DNA of 64,000 nucleotides from Sistotremastrum niveocremeum HHB9708 (lineage: Eukaryota; Basidiomycota; Agaricomycetes; Sistotremastrales; Sistotremastraceae). The notes beneath the pieces are model-generated. The model made no database searches, had not been told where the DNA came from, and was given only the letters and a program-made list of their open reading frames with translations. The position numbers and the translations under genes were made by a program. Shown piece after piece: positions 32,484-44,960 of the stretch (position 1 is its first letter; each line of letters begins with the position of its first letter). The stretch lies in the NCBI GenBank assembly GCA_001630475.1, contig KV419405.1:807841-871840 (forward strand). The letters are read 5' to 3'.

Positions 32484-33028
32484 CATGGATCATTGAATTG
32501 ACGAATTGGACTGTATATCCCTCATCTCACTTTTGCCTACGTCTGCTGGCTTCATTAATTTATGCAAAAGGACTCACGGACTCACATCTCACCTCATAAG
32601 ACTCTGCATCCCATACCGTATATTCATATTTCTCATTCAAGTCATTCATTCATCCCCTTGACCCCTCGATTGGGACGATACACGCACCTGCACAGTATAT
32701 ATCCACCTCATCGTATTCCTCGACTCCATTCCCATTCAATTCATTAGTAATATCTTTACTTTTAGTTACCTCCTTCATACCATAGATACTACTCAGTCAT
32801 ACTACTGTAGTCGTTATTCTTTTGATACCTGTATTGTAGCATTTTAGATAGCAATGACCCGAATCTCTCAGCAGCATTCGTCCATCGAAATAATGAGTCC
32901 AAGACCCTGAAGCGCGTCAGTGCCGGAACCGACGGTGACTTCGATCATCTCGAGCTGTTTCAGTTCACGCGTGTCCTTGTTTCCGTTCATCGTCTATGCT
33001 TATCTTATAATATTCTTGCTTGAATGGA
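32484..33028. other. Intergenic between the F-box-like gene and RAD2
   Basis: It is AT-rich and carries the RAD2 promoter. A 40-codon minus-strand frame (32990-32868, MNGNKDTRELKQLEMIEVTV...) has balanced, coding-like composition and ends DECC; it is listed separately as a weak candidate. Otherwise nothing was recognised. Confidence 0.4.
32868..32990 (-). CDS. Candidate 40-residue ORF, unknown
   Basis: It reads MNGNKDTRELKQLEMIEVTV then GSGTDALQGLGLIISMDECC, stop at 32868-32870. It starts 38 bp from the RAD2 start on the other strand, which is tight. The two C-terminal cysteines do not make a CaaX box, so a mating pheromone precursor is not supported. It may be chance. Confidence 0.25.
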   Translation of the reverse strand: MNGNKDTRELKQLEMIEVTVGSGTDALQGLGLIISMDECC

Positions 33029-36000
33029 ATGGGTGTCAAGCAATTATGGACACTGGTTAAACCAGTCGGTCGACCCGTCATGTACGCCTTCCACCAACTT
33101 GGCATTTGCATTCACTTTCACTGACGATGTGTAACGGTGGCAGGTTGGAAACGATGGAGGGAAAAGCGCTAGCTATAGATTCTTCTATATGGATCTATCA
33201 ATTTCAAGCTACGATGCGGGATAAAGATGGACGTGCACTCGTCAATGCACATGTCTTGGGATTTCTGAGAAGAATCTGTAAATTGCTTTTTTATGGGATC
33301 AAGCCTGTTTTCGTGTTTGATGGTGGAGCACCAGTATTGAAGAGACAGACTATCGTGAGTCCCTTTTCTAAAGAACGAACGTAGAAGAATACTGATGTTG
33401 ACATGTTGGTAGGTCGAGAGAAAGAATAAGAAGAGAGGAGCGGCTGCTACGCATGCGAAAGTTGCTGAAAAGCTTTTGGCTGCGCATATGAGGAGAGAAG
33501 CTCTGAATGCTGCTGAGAAACAGAGGTGAGAGCCCCTCTGTTCATATATGCCAACCAAGTTGACGGGATGGAAGGGCACAGGCGAGGGCAATTGCTGCTG
33601 GGCATGATTCTCCTAATCATGAAGTCACCATAGACGAGAATACCGTCTATTTGGAAGATCTCGTCGGCACAGAACCTCTTCCTAAAACTCCAGCTAAGGA
33701 AAAGGGAAAAGGAAAGGCAGGCGAAGGAACGCCAACTTCATCCGCGAAGAAGAATCGGTGGCACGACTACGACCCATATAAGCTACCCAACATCGACGAC
33801 GGCGCTCTCTCGAAGCCTACTCAGAATGCACTCGATCCTCGACTTGCCACAGAGGAAGAGCTTCAGAATTTCATCAATGAAATGAAACCTTCCGATTTCG
33901 ACGTCACATCTCCTGAATTCCGTGCACTGCCTACTGAACTCCAATACGAAATCATAGGCGATCTCCGTCTTAAATCACGTCAGACATCGTATAAACGTCT
34001 ACAATCCATGTTACGATCTGCTCCTACTCCAATCGATTTCTCTAAAGCCCAGATCAAAGGACTTCAGCAGAGGAATGCGTTGACGCAACAGTTGTTGATG
34101 ACGACTGATAGTATCGGCAAAGCACATTTGCAGATTCCTGTGAGGATTGCGAGTGAGCGGAATAGGGAGTACGTGTTGGTGAAGAATCATGGACCGGATG
34201 GGGGTTGGGTTCTGGGTATCAGAGATGACGGGACGGCTGCGAAGCCCATTGAGATAGATCGCGAAAGCGATCATGGTTCCGGCAAGGAAGACGACGATGA
34301 TGAGGACGACGATATGGAGGAGATACCTATGTTTGCATGTTTATCCTGTTTTAATTGGCTCTCATTGCTAATGCTTTGATTTCTTAGTGCGGGAGCTGCT
34401 CCTTTCGACCCAGATCTACGCGCCCATCGCCAAGGTGTAGCACTGGCTGGAATAGCAAACAATGCTTCAAAGGACCGAGGGGTCAGGCGTGCTCTCGAGC
34501 CCAAACCAAAAACTAAGCCTCGGAAGCCCATCCCATTGTTTGTTCCCGAAGAGGGGGAGGAAACTTTGAATCAAAAATCAGCCTCCGAAGCCGAAGAAAT
34601 AGACGACGATGCGATGCTCGAACTCGCAATGCAAGAAAGCCGAGAAGAAGAAGAGGCTAGACAAATGCGTGCCGCAATCCAGGACTCTAGGGAAACGAAT
34701 CATCCATCCGAGTCTTCTGCGGGTCCCAGCAGACCGATCGCTGGATCGTCGACGAGTTACGTTCTATCGGATGACGAGGATGACGAACTCTCGTTTTCCT
34801 TTCCTAAGCGACCATCTAGATTGGACACTGCTTTGTCCTTCGCCAATACGCCGAAGCCTGTCCCTCGAGTCGGTCGTACCCTCGATAACTCGCCTAACGA
34901 GAAGTCTCCCGATGCTTCCTTATTTGGCCGTCCATCGCTTCTGTTGCAGAGCGAACCCTCTCATGATGTGCCTCCTGCAGGAATTGCTTCAACCTCATCT
35001 TCTACCGCTTTCGCCGTAGACGAAGAGGAGGACGGTGATATGGAAGAAGTGGTTCCCTCGACTCTCACGCAACCCGTGAACGAGAGAGAGCAGACACCAG
35101 TTGCGGATATGTCTCCCCCCGATCATACCACTCTGAACGATGATAATGAAGAAGATCTCGATATGGAAGAAGTTGTTCCGCAGAGTCTCGAAGTGCCAGA
35201 TAATTCCCAGCCCATTCCGATCCCCTTCTCCTCAACAGCCTCGGCAGACTCTCAATCGGCTCCAACGAAGGAATCTCGTGTACCTGAAGATCGCAGGAGC
35301 GTCGAAGCGGTGCCTCCGCCAAGAGAAACGTCTCCCGAACACACCCTGGAGCCGGAAGACCTCTCAGCTTATACTTCCGCTGAGCCAGATCTGAATCGGC
35401 CCGATACTGAATTCACCTTGCCGTCGAGAAGCTCGAGCCACTCACCACGACGTCCACCCTTGAATCAAGCTGAAGAGACTTTTTCCAATTCAAACGAAGC
35501 CGGACCGGTCAAGGTCCCCACACCACGCAATCAACAGGAGTCGGACGACGAAGAACTATTTTCGGATTGGGCAAGAACGCCATCTCCGGAACCGTCGGGC
35601 GATGGAGCGACTAAAATCCAAGCACCGGCTGATAATTCTTTTGATGCCGCGGAGGAGATTGACATCGATGCAGAAGAAGGAGAATTTGCTCGATTTACCT
35701 CCGAGATCAATGGTCGGGACGTTGACGACGTCAGAAAAGAGATCGACGAAGAAATCAGAGTCCTGAACCAGCAAAAGAAAAATGCCATGCGCGACTCCGA
35801 GGATATTACCCAACAAATGATTTCGCAGATCATGGTAAGATATAACACTGGATTGATGGTCCCATTGTGCTGAATTTAATTTAGTTGATGCTTCGCTTGT
35901 TCGGAATTCCGTATATCACGGCTCCCATGGAAGCCGAAGCACAATGCGCAGAACTTGTCGCGCTGGGTCTCGTGGAAGGAGTCATTACTGATGATTCTGA

Positions 36001-37219
36001 TGTCTTTCTCTTTGGCGGCCTCAGGGTTTTCAAGAACATGTTCAATCAATCGAAAACCGTCGAATGCTTTTTACTTTCTGATCTCGACCGCGAACTTGGG
36101 TTGAATCGTGATCAGCTCATCCGCCTTGCATACTTGTTAGGCAGTGACTACATTGAAGGCATCCCCGGAGTCGGACCAGTAGTGGCAATGGAGCTTCTTA
36201 AGGAGTTTCCAGGTTCTGACGGATTGCACAAATTCAAAGACTGGTGGAAGCGCGTCCAGACTGGTAGGGATACAACGGCAGATACGGCCAGCAAGTTCCG
36301 AAAGCGTTTCGTAAGTAGAACGATCCTTTCTGTTTGACACATTCCTAAGACCCTCTTAGAAGAAGAAATTCAAAGAACTGTATCTTTCTGACGACTGGCC
36401 AAATCCCCAAGTTGTGAGTGACATGACCCGCTCTGTGATAGTCGGTGCGGGATAAATCTAAATATTACTGCAGCGAGATGCTTATCTCCACCCTACGGTG
36501 GACGACTCGGAGGAACCATTTAAGTGGGGTCTCCCAGATCTTGATGCCCTGCGCAGGCAAGTTGTACGCATACGTTCTGATGGGCCATGCTGATAGTCAG
36601 CAGTTTCTTTCGCGATGAGCTCTCTTGGCCACAAAGCAAAGTCGACGATCTTTTGCTTCCAATCATTCGCAAGATGGGTCAGCGAAATCAGGTATGATGA
36701 TAGCTGTACTATGTAACTGAGACTGACAGTGATATTCAGGCGGCTAGTGCTAATAAGCAGGGAACTCTGGAGGGCTTCTTCGACATCAGTGTGGGAACAG
36801 GGACATACGCTCCTCGAAAGCGGAAGGCGTACACCTCTAAACGTCTACAAGATGTTGTAAAAACGTTTAGAAAGGAAAAGAGTCGAGATTCGGTTCTATC
36901 ACGCAGTACAACCCCAGATGGAAGGAGCGACGAGGATGCACAACCGAAAGCCAAGAGACGGAATACCAAGAAGAAATCTGATTCCACCGACGGTGGTTCA
37001 TCCATTGCAAAGAAACGCAAGCGAGCGGCTGCCCCGACGAAACGAAAACCACGCAAGAAAGTGGCGAGCGAGTCAGATGGCGACCAAGACGGAGATGTTG
37101 CGATGGAGGTTGAAGCCACCGCGCCGTTGTCAGTGGAACTTAGACCACGACCCAAACCACGACAACGCCAAAAGACGCCACCAGTGGAACCGATTGGTGA
37201 AAACGATTCCAGCGAATAA
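33029..37219 (+). CDS. RAD2: DNA-repair endonuclease Rad2/XPG
   Basis: Structure-specific 3' endonuclease of nucleotide excision repair. ATG 33029: MGVKQLWTLVKPVGRPV, then after an intron MLETMEGKALAIDSSIWIYQ, FLRRICKLLFYGIKPVFVFD GG, the XPG N-domain. The long spacer (about 33600-35850) is acidic and Ser-rich; it holds two ubiquitin-interacting-motif-like stretches near 34600-34690 (LELAMQESREE, MRAAIQDSRE) and a recurring DMEEVVP-type motif. The I-domain: LRLFGIPYITAPMEAEAQCA, LVEGVITDDSDVFLFGGLRV, LGSDYIEGIPGVGPVVAMEL with helix-hairpin-helix and catalytic acids intact. The C-terminus has a PCNA-binding PIP box QGTLEGFF (about 36763) and basic nuclear signals (KRKRAAAPTKRKPRKK). Stop 37217-37219. 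It converges with NDUFB8, 98 bp apart. No lesion seen. Confidence 0.92.
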
Positions 37220-37317
37220 AATACTCCTCTAACATCAAGCTATTGATATAGTGCTCGTTGTTTATTCACATCTCATTGTCACTGTAGCCATAGATTCAGA
37301 TTCTAATGCGAAGTTCG

Positions 37318-37918
37318 TTATTCTTCCTCGTCTGAACTTTCTTCCAGGGCCTGGCAAGATCTTTAATGACTGTGCTTTTGGGAAAAGATCGTCGTATACT
37401 CACTTTATTCTCCTGCAGTCCGCCCAGTTCCTTTACCAAACCAGAATAAGGATATTGTCGGGGTACGGCAGGAGATTCAGGTTTGAAAGTATAGACAATC
37501 CACGCAAAAGCCAGAAGAGAGGCGGAGGCGATGCCCAACTGTCTGGCCGCTGTTCTTGGAGGGACTTTGGATATGTCGGGTCCGAACATATCCAGCTGAT
37601 CATGCTCAGCATGAAGCTGGAGAAACAATTAGTTGCGTAACATTGAAAAAGAAGAGATCCAACAGTTTCTCCGTAATTTCGTCGACCTTGGATATCCCAC
37701 CAGCCGTATGGTGACCGTGTCTGCAGTGACGTTCTGGGTAGTTCGGGATATCCGTTCAATTGGGGGTCGGCCTCTTTCGGTAGGTATTCAACTGGGGTTG
37801 CATAGCTGCGAAGTAGAGTTGGGCGACGGGCGAACGTCGAGCTGGCAGTAGCACCCAGACGCCATATGCTTTGCGATCGCATTGCCGGTTGAAGGCTTTG
37901 ATAAACAGGTGCAAACAT
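37318..37918 (-). CDS. NDUFB8: NADH:ubiquinone oxidoreductase subunit NDUFB8/ASHI-like
   Basis: Accessory subunit of mitochondrial complex I, membrane arm. Start at 37918 (MFAPVYQSLQPAMRSQSIWR) with a basic, Ser-rich presequence through FARRPTLLRSYATP. Family core: EADPQLNGYPELPRTSLQTR, SPYGWWDIQGRRNYGETV, an intron (about 37667-37621, GTAGGG-like through CAG), LHAEHDQLDMFGPDISKVPP, then the single membrane helix GIASASLLAFAWIVYTF and PYSGLVKELGGLQENK. A last intron (GTGAGT..TTGCCAG) leads to ALEESSDEEE, stop 37318-37320. The GWWD and MWGPD-like FGPD blocks match NDUFB8. A later in-frame Met (MRSQSIW) could also serve as start. Coded opposite to RAD2. Confidence 0.85.
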
Positions 37919-38074
37919 CTTCCGTTACGGTACAAGTATCTGCGTACATTGGTGAATCGTAATAATTGGTACATGGGTACGACACGATTACTGTGGCTAC
38001 AAATCGTCAAGCTAAAATAGATATCATAGTTATAAGTGTCCGAAATCACTCAGTCCTTCAGGGTTTATATGAAG

Positions 38075-39074
38075 TCATAAAGTTACGCATATACTGGAAT
38101 CGCCGCTATGGCCACGAGAGAACGTATTGCTGAAACGGGGAACCATGAGTGACCAGTATAGGAACAGATGAATACCACCTGCCTTCATTCCCACACTGAT
38201 CCAATTACAATTCGGCAGCGCAGCTCCTCCACATTGCTTGGACAATTTATCTTGAACATTGGTTTGCCCTAGGATGGTTGGGAGGCGGGCTTTGATTGTA
38301 GACTGACTTGCTTGTCTGGATAACAAAGACAGTGGAAGCAAAGTACCGAATCTTGACATTTTGGACTGGGAGGAAGAGGCTTTGAGGACCGCGCTCTCGA
38401 TTTTTTTGTACTGGGAGGAAGAATTGGAAGGGGAGACTAAGTCGATTATAGAGTTTTCGGTCGTGTTGAATGCGATTTGAATGAACGTAGAGTAAAAATG
38501 AATGATTGAACCTGGAGTTCCGCACACACTATGGAGAAAACATGTCAGTGCAATTCAAACGTTCAAATTGGCGCATACACTGGGCAATCCGGGTTTGGAC
38601 ATCCTTTAGGATCAACCCCATTGACTTGACACTCTGTAATTGACGATCGTGATGTTAAGTCGTTCACCGCTGAGGTGCTCGAACTTACTGCCATGGAAGA
38701 ATCCCGGAAAGATGTTCCGCTCCATGTTGTCATATGAATTATTGACGTAAAGCTTTTGGACAGGTTGTAAGATGTTTAAGGCGGCTTGGGTATCGTGGTT
38801 CGGTAGAAGCTCGCTCATTTCCTGGGCCTACACAATGGCGGCGCTTTGAACAATACTGTCTAAAAGTCGGACTGATACGCACAAGACTGTTGAACACTGC
38901 GTCGACAGGGGCTGTAAAGTTGGAGACCAAGTTCTTGAAATTGATCAGTCAGATTCTCTTTGATCGGTCAAGAATTCCTACTTCTGTGACCCCGACAATG
39001 CATGGACCTTCGCAAGCCATTGCCAGCTGAGGTAGACATGCGGAGAAGATCATGAGGACGGAAGAAAGGCGCAT
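38075..39074 (-). CDS. Secreted cysteine-containing protein, unknown function
   Basis: Start at 39074 gives a signal peptide (MRLSSVLMIFSACLPQLAMA) and a mature CEGPCIVGVTE. Through several introns: NLVSNFTAPVDAVFNSL, AQEMSELLPNHDTQAALNIL, QPVQKLYVNNSYDNMERNIF, PGFFHGKCQVNGVDPKGCPN, PDCPVVCGTPGSIIHFYS. The cysteine cluster C-x9-C-x4-C-x3-C suggests disulphides, and NVT/NNS-type sequons are present. The C-terminal part is Ser/Lys-rich and ends GDSSICVTL, stop at 38075. Reading through the last possible intron gives a more hydrophobic ending, so the exact tail is unsure. No domain is recognised; a small apoplastic or effector-like protein is one idea only. Confidence 0.6.
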
Positions 39075-39414
39075 CATTAATTTCGTAAGAAAGAAAGATT
39101 AAAATGAATGTGAACGGTAGTCGAGTCGTAAGGGTATCTGGAGATGGTGGGTCGTAACAGGAGCTTGTTTGCGCGAGCTTGAGCGCGACTCGGTCATCAC
39201 GCGCACCACGGGTTTCGAGCATTGGCCCCGTGACCACCCTATATGCTCGTTTTATTTCCAAATGATCGTCCAGTTCCAATAACGAGGACGTGTAATAAAA
39301 GGGGAAGTAACCAAATCAAAAGAATGCAGTATCTTAGAGAGAAACTCGTGAAAGAAAGAAATTTTACTAGCAAAGCTGTCCATCCAATCAATCTTAAATA
39401 CTTCTCGTACTCGC
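39075..39414. other. Short intergenic gap
   Basis: It holds the promoter of the secreted protein and the 3' end of the CAF120-like gene. No coding evidence. Confidence 0.4.
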
Positions 39415-42400
39415 TCAAGGGTTCGGCGTCGCATTCCTGGAGCCTCGCGATGGCGGCGTTCCATGTCTAAGTGGACCCATTGCAGGAGATCCTGATGTTG
39501 AGCCTCCCTGAGGTTGCATGACGCCTTGATCATACATCTGGGGAGGCGGCTGCAGCCCACCATCAGGTCCGTATCCGAATGGTGACATGGGGCCAGGCGA
39601 TATCATTGACATTCGCGGATCACCCCATGGTCCCATAGGCATGTTCATCCCCATTCCACCCATTCCCATTCCCATCCCCATCGGAGGCATTCCCATTCCC
39701 GCCATAGACATTCGAGGATCGTAATTCATAGGCATCATGCCCATGCCCATACTTCCGGTGGGTTGAGGTGACAAAGGACGCATAGCCGGAGATCCGCCAC
39801 CGTCTCCGCCAACCTGGGAGCCCGCCGCCGAGAAGCTCATCATAGCCTGTTGATATGCCTGGGCCGCTTGTTGAGCAGCGAAGAGCTGTTGAGGGTTGGA
39901 GAATCCAGGCATCATTCCGGGCGTTGGGGGGTATCCGTTCATGAAACCTCCCATCATGGGATTCATGCCCATCATCATAGGATTACCCATCATCGGAGTG
40001 CCATAAGGACTCTGCATTGGTTGCCCGCCATACATGTCGTATACAGAACCAGTTCCTTGGGCCATTTGTTGCTGATGTTCCAGTTGCTGACGTTGGAAGT
40101 CGTCGAGCTTTCTTTGGCGATCTTCAGCAACTCGTTTCTCCCTTTCGCGTTCTGTTAGGGCAGCTCCAACACCCCCCTCTCGCTTGCGATCGCGTTCATA
40201 ACCGGTGATAGCACCGAGGAGACCAGTCTGTGGCGGAGGTGGTTTTGAGGGGACGTTGATCAATGATGCACCGCTCTCTCGAGCGAGCTCCTCCTGCCGT
40301 TTGGCAGAACGGTCTTGTTTATCTTGCAAACCGGCGTGCAACAGGCCTTGGGGCGTAAAGGCTTTGGTCATGGTCTCGTTCTGATCAATCTGGATGAAAG
40401 TATCCCTTTGCGGCTGCTGGGGTTGTTGGCCGTGACTTGGATCAAGGACCGTACTCCAAACAGTCTGGCGGCTAGGTGGCACATGATGCGAATGTTGCGA
40501 ACGGGCCTGGCCATGGTTTTGTGACAACCTCGACTCGTCGTCGTTTGTCTGCCGAGGGCCCTGCTCATACTCCTGTCTTCGTCCTGGGGATCCGGAACCT
40601 TCATAAGAACCTAGAAAGCATTAGCGACATCATGGTGATCGCAACAGTGAACTTACCAGGCCCTTTGTTAGGGATGGCTGGAAGAGTGCGAGGAGGACGC
40701 AAACTTCGGTCTGAAGGACGTTGTCCCATCTCCGACATAGAGGAGGGAGGAGGTGCTGGGCGCGGGGGCTCGTCATAACCATAGCCAGTATTCCTGGATG
40801 TGGACGCGTTGAGAGGCGGTTCCGGTCCATTGTACTGTCTCGATGGTTGACGAGCGTTGCTTCTTCCTTCAGTGGCTCGTTCATCAGCCTCTTCGTCTTC
40901 TTCGTCTTCTTCGTCTTCCTCCTCTTCCTCGCTACTGTCATTCCAAGCGCCTCCAACTTTGGCCTGTTTGGGTCTACCGTTGGGTCTCCCGGGTTGTTGA
41001 GCAGCCGCTTGACTGGCTGCTTGTTGAGCCTGCGTTTTGGCTTTACGCTCAGCAGCTTGCTTGGAAGGCGCAAATGAGGATCGATATTGCACTGGATCCT
41101 GAGGAGGGGGGCTTGGGACTCTGATTTCAGGAATCTGTGGCGGAGGCCCCGGTTTCGTGAATTGCGGTTGGGGCGGAACGGCGGGTGTATCTTGATCATT
41201 GGATTGTTCCAAAAACGTTAACGCAGCCAACGCATCTGCATTCTGATCATCGGCGCTTTGGGCCGACTGTGATGGTGCCACCAGTCGCAGAGTGGACGGG
41301 CCCGCCTCCGCCGGTTCGTCATCATCCTCATCATCCTCATCTTCAACAGGGTGCAGGTCGGGCGGAATTTCACTGTAACAAAGATAAGTTTACATACGAA
41401 GAAGGTCGAGTCAATGATATACCTTGCCACAAAACGGCGACCTGGAGGAGCACGCGCGCCAGAAGGCTTACGTCCCAATACGGTCTTCGACTGCGTCTCA
41501 GACTGTATGTTGGAAGGCCCTGCTTGAGCCTCTTGCGAAGGAGCAGGAGGAGCTTTCGGCGGAGAGTGGGGGTTTGTGAACTGGGATGTATCCTCTGAAA
41601 ACCTCGAATGACTAGACCGAACCGGACTAGTGGGAGGTTGCTGAACTGGAGCATAGTTGTCACGAGTCTGCGGCTGCGACGCTGCTAAGACAGGCGATTT
41701 GGCAGAAGAATCTGAAGTGTCATCTGACGTGGAAGTAGATCGACGGACAGGTGCAGGACGAGTAGGGTGAGCCTGTTGAGCCTGTTGTTGCTGTTGCTGC
41801 TCTTGTTGGAGAACATAGAGTGCGCCAGGTTCACTATACTCATAGTCTGGGCGACGCTTGGTTTGATCAGTGGGAAGGATAGGTGGCGGAGGCGGTACAG
41901 GGAGAGGTTGGTGGCGATGGGAATGAGCACGATCCCATGTTGGAGGAGCAGGCGGGGCGACGTCGGGTTGTGCACTGATGGGCAAAGGGGTCGGCTGGGG
42001 ACTCTGTACAGCGAGCTTGCTAGATAACGGTTGAGCAGGCTTCCCATACGGCGCACCAACGTCTGCGCTGACAGGGGGTGTAGGCAAGCTCGACTGTGGT
42101 GGATCTCTTGGCGCAGGGATCTGTCTTGGCGGCGGCCCAGACGACGGGACTTCGGCAGAATTTTTGCGAATCGCTGGCCCAGTATCTTGGGAATATACAG
42201 ATGGAGACTGGGCAGTTGTAGATCGAGGCGAAAGGGGGCTAACGGGTCCACGTTCCTGATCCGCAGGCACAGAAGCAGTTTGCCCAAATGAAGAACTTCG
42301 CGTATGCGAATTTGCTCGCTCACTGCTTGGACGCGCTGCCGGAACTCCTGCAATAGGAGGGGTCTGAGGAAGGTGACTCAGCTTCGAATCAGGCCTCGAT

Positions 42401-44662
42401 CCAGGCTGCATCTTTGAAGAATCAGCACTCTCCCGCCGGATAGGCGGAGGAGAAGCAGGATTGCTATTCGGACTGTCCGTCATATCGCGACTGATAACCA
42501 GTACGCCATCATTCTCAGGAACTCCTTGCAGTGGTTCTCCATGCTTATCGGCCTGTGTGGGAACATTCCCATTCTCGCCTCGCACAATTGATGGATTCGA
42601 AGACGTCCTTTCGCGAGACGAAGGGTCAAGAGAAGGTCGACCTTGAAGTCCCTGATTGTTGACACTCCCTTGACTTGTTTCTCGAGTGTTGCTCCGCTCC
42701 GTGATAGGCGTGAGAGACCGAACGCGCTGTGGACCAGGAGGGCTACCAGAAGTCGTTCCATTACCATTCCTCTCGCCACTGAAGTCGAGAGGCGGAAGTT
42801 GCGGGAAGTCAGATGTAGGCGCTTGTGCCGCGCCGTTCTTCTGAGCCGGCGGCGTTATTTGAGGCGCAGGCGCAGCTATGACGTCGTTCTCAGGACCCTC
42901 GCCGTCTTCTTGGACACCTTCAAGAGGTCCTTGGCGCATACGGTTGAGCTGTATATGGATGAGACGAGAACGGATCGCCGATACTCTGTCGTCTCTTGGA
43001 TCCAACGGCTCGGCGAGTTCTCGATCCAAAAATAGATTCTGTGTGATGTGAGTCAACCTGCATAGAAGAGTAAAGACACGCATACATCACGCTGAGGTCC
43101 AACAGGATACGCAAACAACATTGAAATGTGGTCTCTGGGATCCCACTTATATCCCAAAGGCCGGCCGTATAAACCGAATGCATCATGGAAGGCTGAGGAA
43201 ATGTTAGCTCGATAGCCGCTGCTAAGAGGGCCCACATACCAATCAACCATTTCAACATTTCCATTGTCCCCGATTTTGCGGGTTCAACTTCAGGCATGAT
43301 GAGCAACCATCCTTCACGATTCTTCATGCCACCGGCGGACTCTTCATCCCCTATCAGCCCTTCAATTTTGATGAGAGTACTCCGATTGATCAATTCAGGT
43401 CGTTCGGGATAGACGGAGAAGGCCTGAGAGACATTGCGTAGGGTCAACAACGGCTTCTTGCGATCTTTCGGTTTCGATGACGCATAGAGTACGACGGTGG
43501 CAGGCTGTGGTGGTCCATGGACATTAAAGTCCGAAGTTTGCCGATTGAACAGAGACGACATTCGTCGCTTCGTAACACTATTCTTTTCTGGAGAATGTGT
43601 TCGATCGAGATTGTCTAGTCCGGTGGTGTTCGGGGCGGTTACCACCATCCAGACAGGTTTCCAATCCGTCTGACCTGCGATACGGACTTCAATGGGGCCT
43701 TCTAGCTTGCCACGCACGAGGCTCGAAGGAGGTTCGTTCCAGGCGCCTCGATCACTCAGGAACAGTCTCAGAAGATGAGCGGTGTAAATTTCTTCCAAAC
43801 GTGACTTCTCCCAGGCTGATAGGCGCAGAGCGGCCGCCCATGATATCAAATCAGCAGTCGAAGGACAGGAGAACAGAAGGAGGTTCGATCCGGCAGTGTT
43901 AAGGGTAAGGACATTGGTGTACTTCTTCGAGGGAGTAGTAGCCGTCGGAGGGATTGTGACAGAGCCAAGGACTTGCACGAACTATGGTGGCATTAGGATC
44001 AGAGTATCCTGAGCGTAGAAGGCAATGACACTGACCGCATCGGTAACGTTTATGTATGAAGGTGGGACTTCTTCGCCTCGTTTACTTGCTTCATCGATGG
44101 CTTTCATGTCCCAAACACTCAACGTTGTGCCACCTAGTTGTGCCCATACATCCACCCATCCATCATCTTTAGCAGGCCTTTGACCATCAGGCTGGCGCTC
44201 GATCTTGCGAATGAGTCGTCCTGAGTAATAAATCTTATGAGCGTGAGCCAGATGTAGCTGCACGATGGATTTGATTTCTGGATGTAGAGGAGGTGCTGCA
44301 GAGGGGTTTTCGCGTGACTGGGATTGTATTCTCGAAATCTGGGTCTGGTTGGTGGGCTGGGGCGAGTGTGGGGAGGGCATAGGTTGACCCAATGCTGGGC
44401 GCTGTTCAAATTGTTGTGGGGGTGAACCAAGTGCGCTTTGAGAGCGGGAAGCGACTTGAGCCATATTAGTATTAGAAGATTGGGAAGAGTTAAGTTTTGG
44501 TCTAAGAGCAGAAAAGAATGAGGTGGTGCGAGAATGAGAGCGAGATATTTCAGACGGCGGAGGTGTTTGTAGTTGTTCAGCGGAGGCAAAAGAAAGACGG
44601 GCTTCTTTGCCTTCAATCTGCGACTGATTCCGCGTGTGTCGTGCGCTGACCAACTTGGGCAT
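39415..44662 (-). CDS. PH-domain protein of the Caf120/Skg3 type
   Basis: Large scaffold-like protein of a fungal family whose yeast members associate with the CCR4-NOT complex or bud neck. Start at 44662: MPKLVSARHTRNQSQIEGKE. Residues about 130-340 form a PH domain: IYYSGRLIRKIERQPDGQRP, WVDVWAQLGGTTLSVWDMKA, FVQVLGSVTIPPT, NVLTLNTAGSNLLLFSCPST and ADLISWAAALRLSAWEKSRL. A second block follows: GPIEVRIAGQTDWKPVWMVV and ATVVLYASSKPKDRKKPLLT, a possible split or second PH-like fold. The family block AFHDAFGLYGRPLGYKWDPR comes next. Then a very long disordered, Pro/Ser/Gln-rich tail of over 800 residues with poly-Gln (EQQQQQQQAQQA), an acidic EEEEDEEDEEDEEADE run and a final Met/Gly-rich repeat region (MGMGMGGMGMNMPMG). 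Ends GSRNATPNP, stop 39415. Several short introns. Confidence 0.72.
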
Positions 44663-44960
44663 CGAAGTTCAATGCCTGCGTCGTCGCAGTCGACGTTGAT
44701 GGCTCCTCTCTGGAAGCGGAGGTCAAGCTTGGAGTTAAGCCCCGCGTCATAAATATTCCTTTCATATAACACTCCTGGTCGTCCCTGCTTCCTGCCACTT
44801 CCAATACTATGCGATAAGCTAGTAGCATCGTCTATCGTCCCAAACGCCCTTCTCATCTCGTGCACACCGCAAGTTTTCAACGCCTTTCAGTCATCAGGCT
44901 CCACATGCAAGGAAACAGGCTTTCGATGCTTAGGTAAGCACGCCAATTCCTTCGTCAGTT
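44663..44960. promoter_or_regulatory. Divergent promoter CAF120-like / PAM18
   Basis: A 298-base gap between divergent start codons. Neither a TATA nor a CCAAT box is certain. A longer minus-strand frame through here (start 44880) lacks family features and is taken as noise. Confidence 0.4.

Noticed and set aside
32868-32990. A lipopeptide mating pheromone precursor
   Set aside because: The end DECC is not a CaaX box, and no pheromone receptor gene is nearby.
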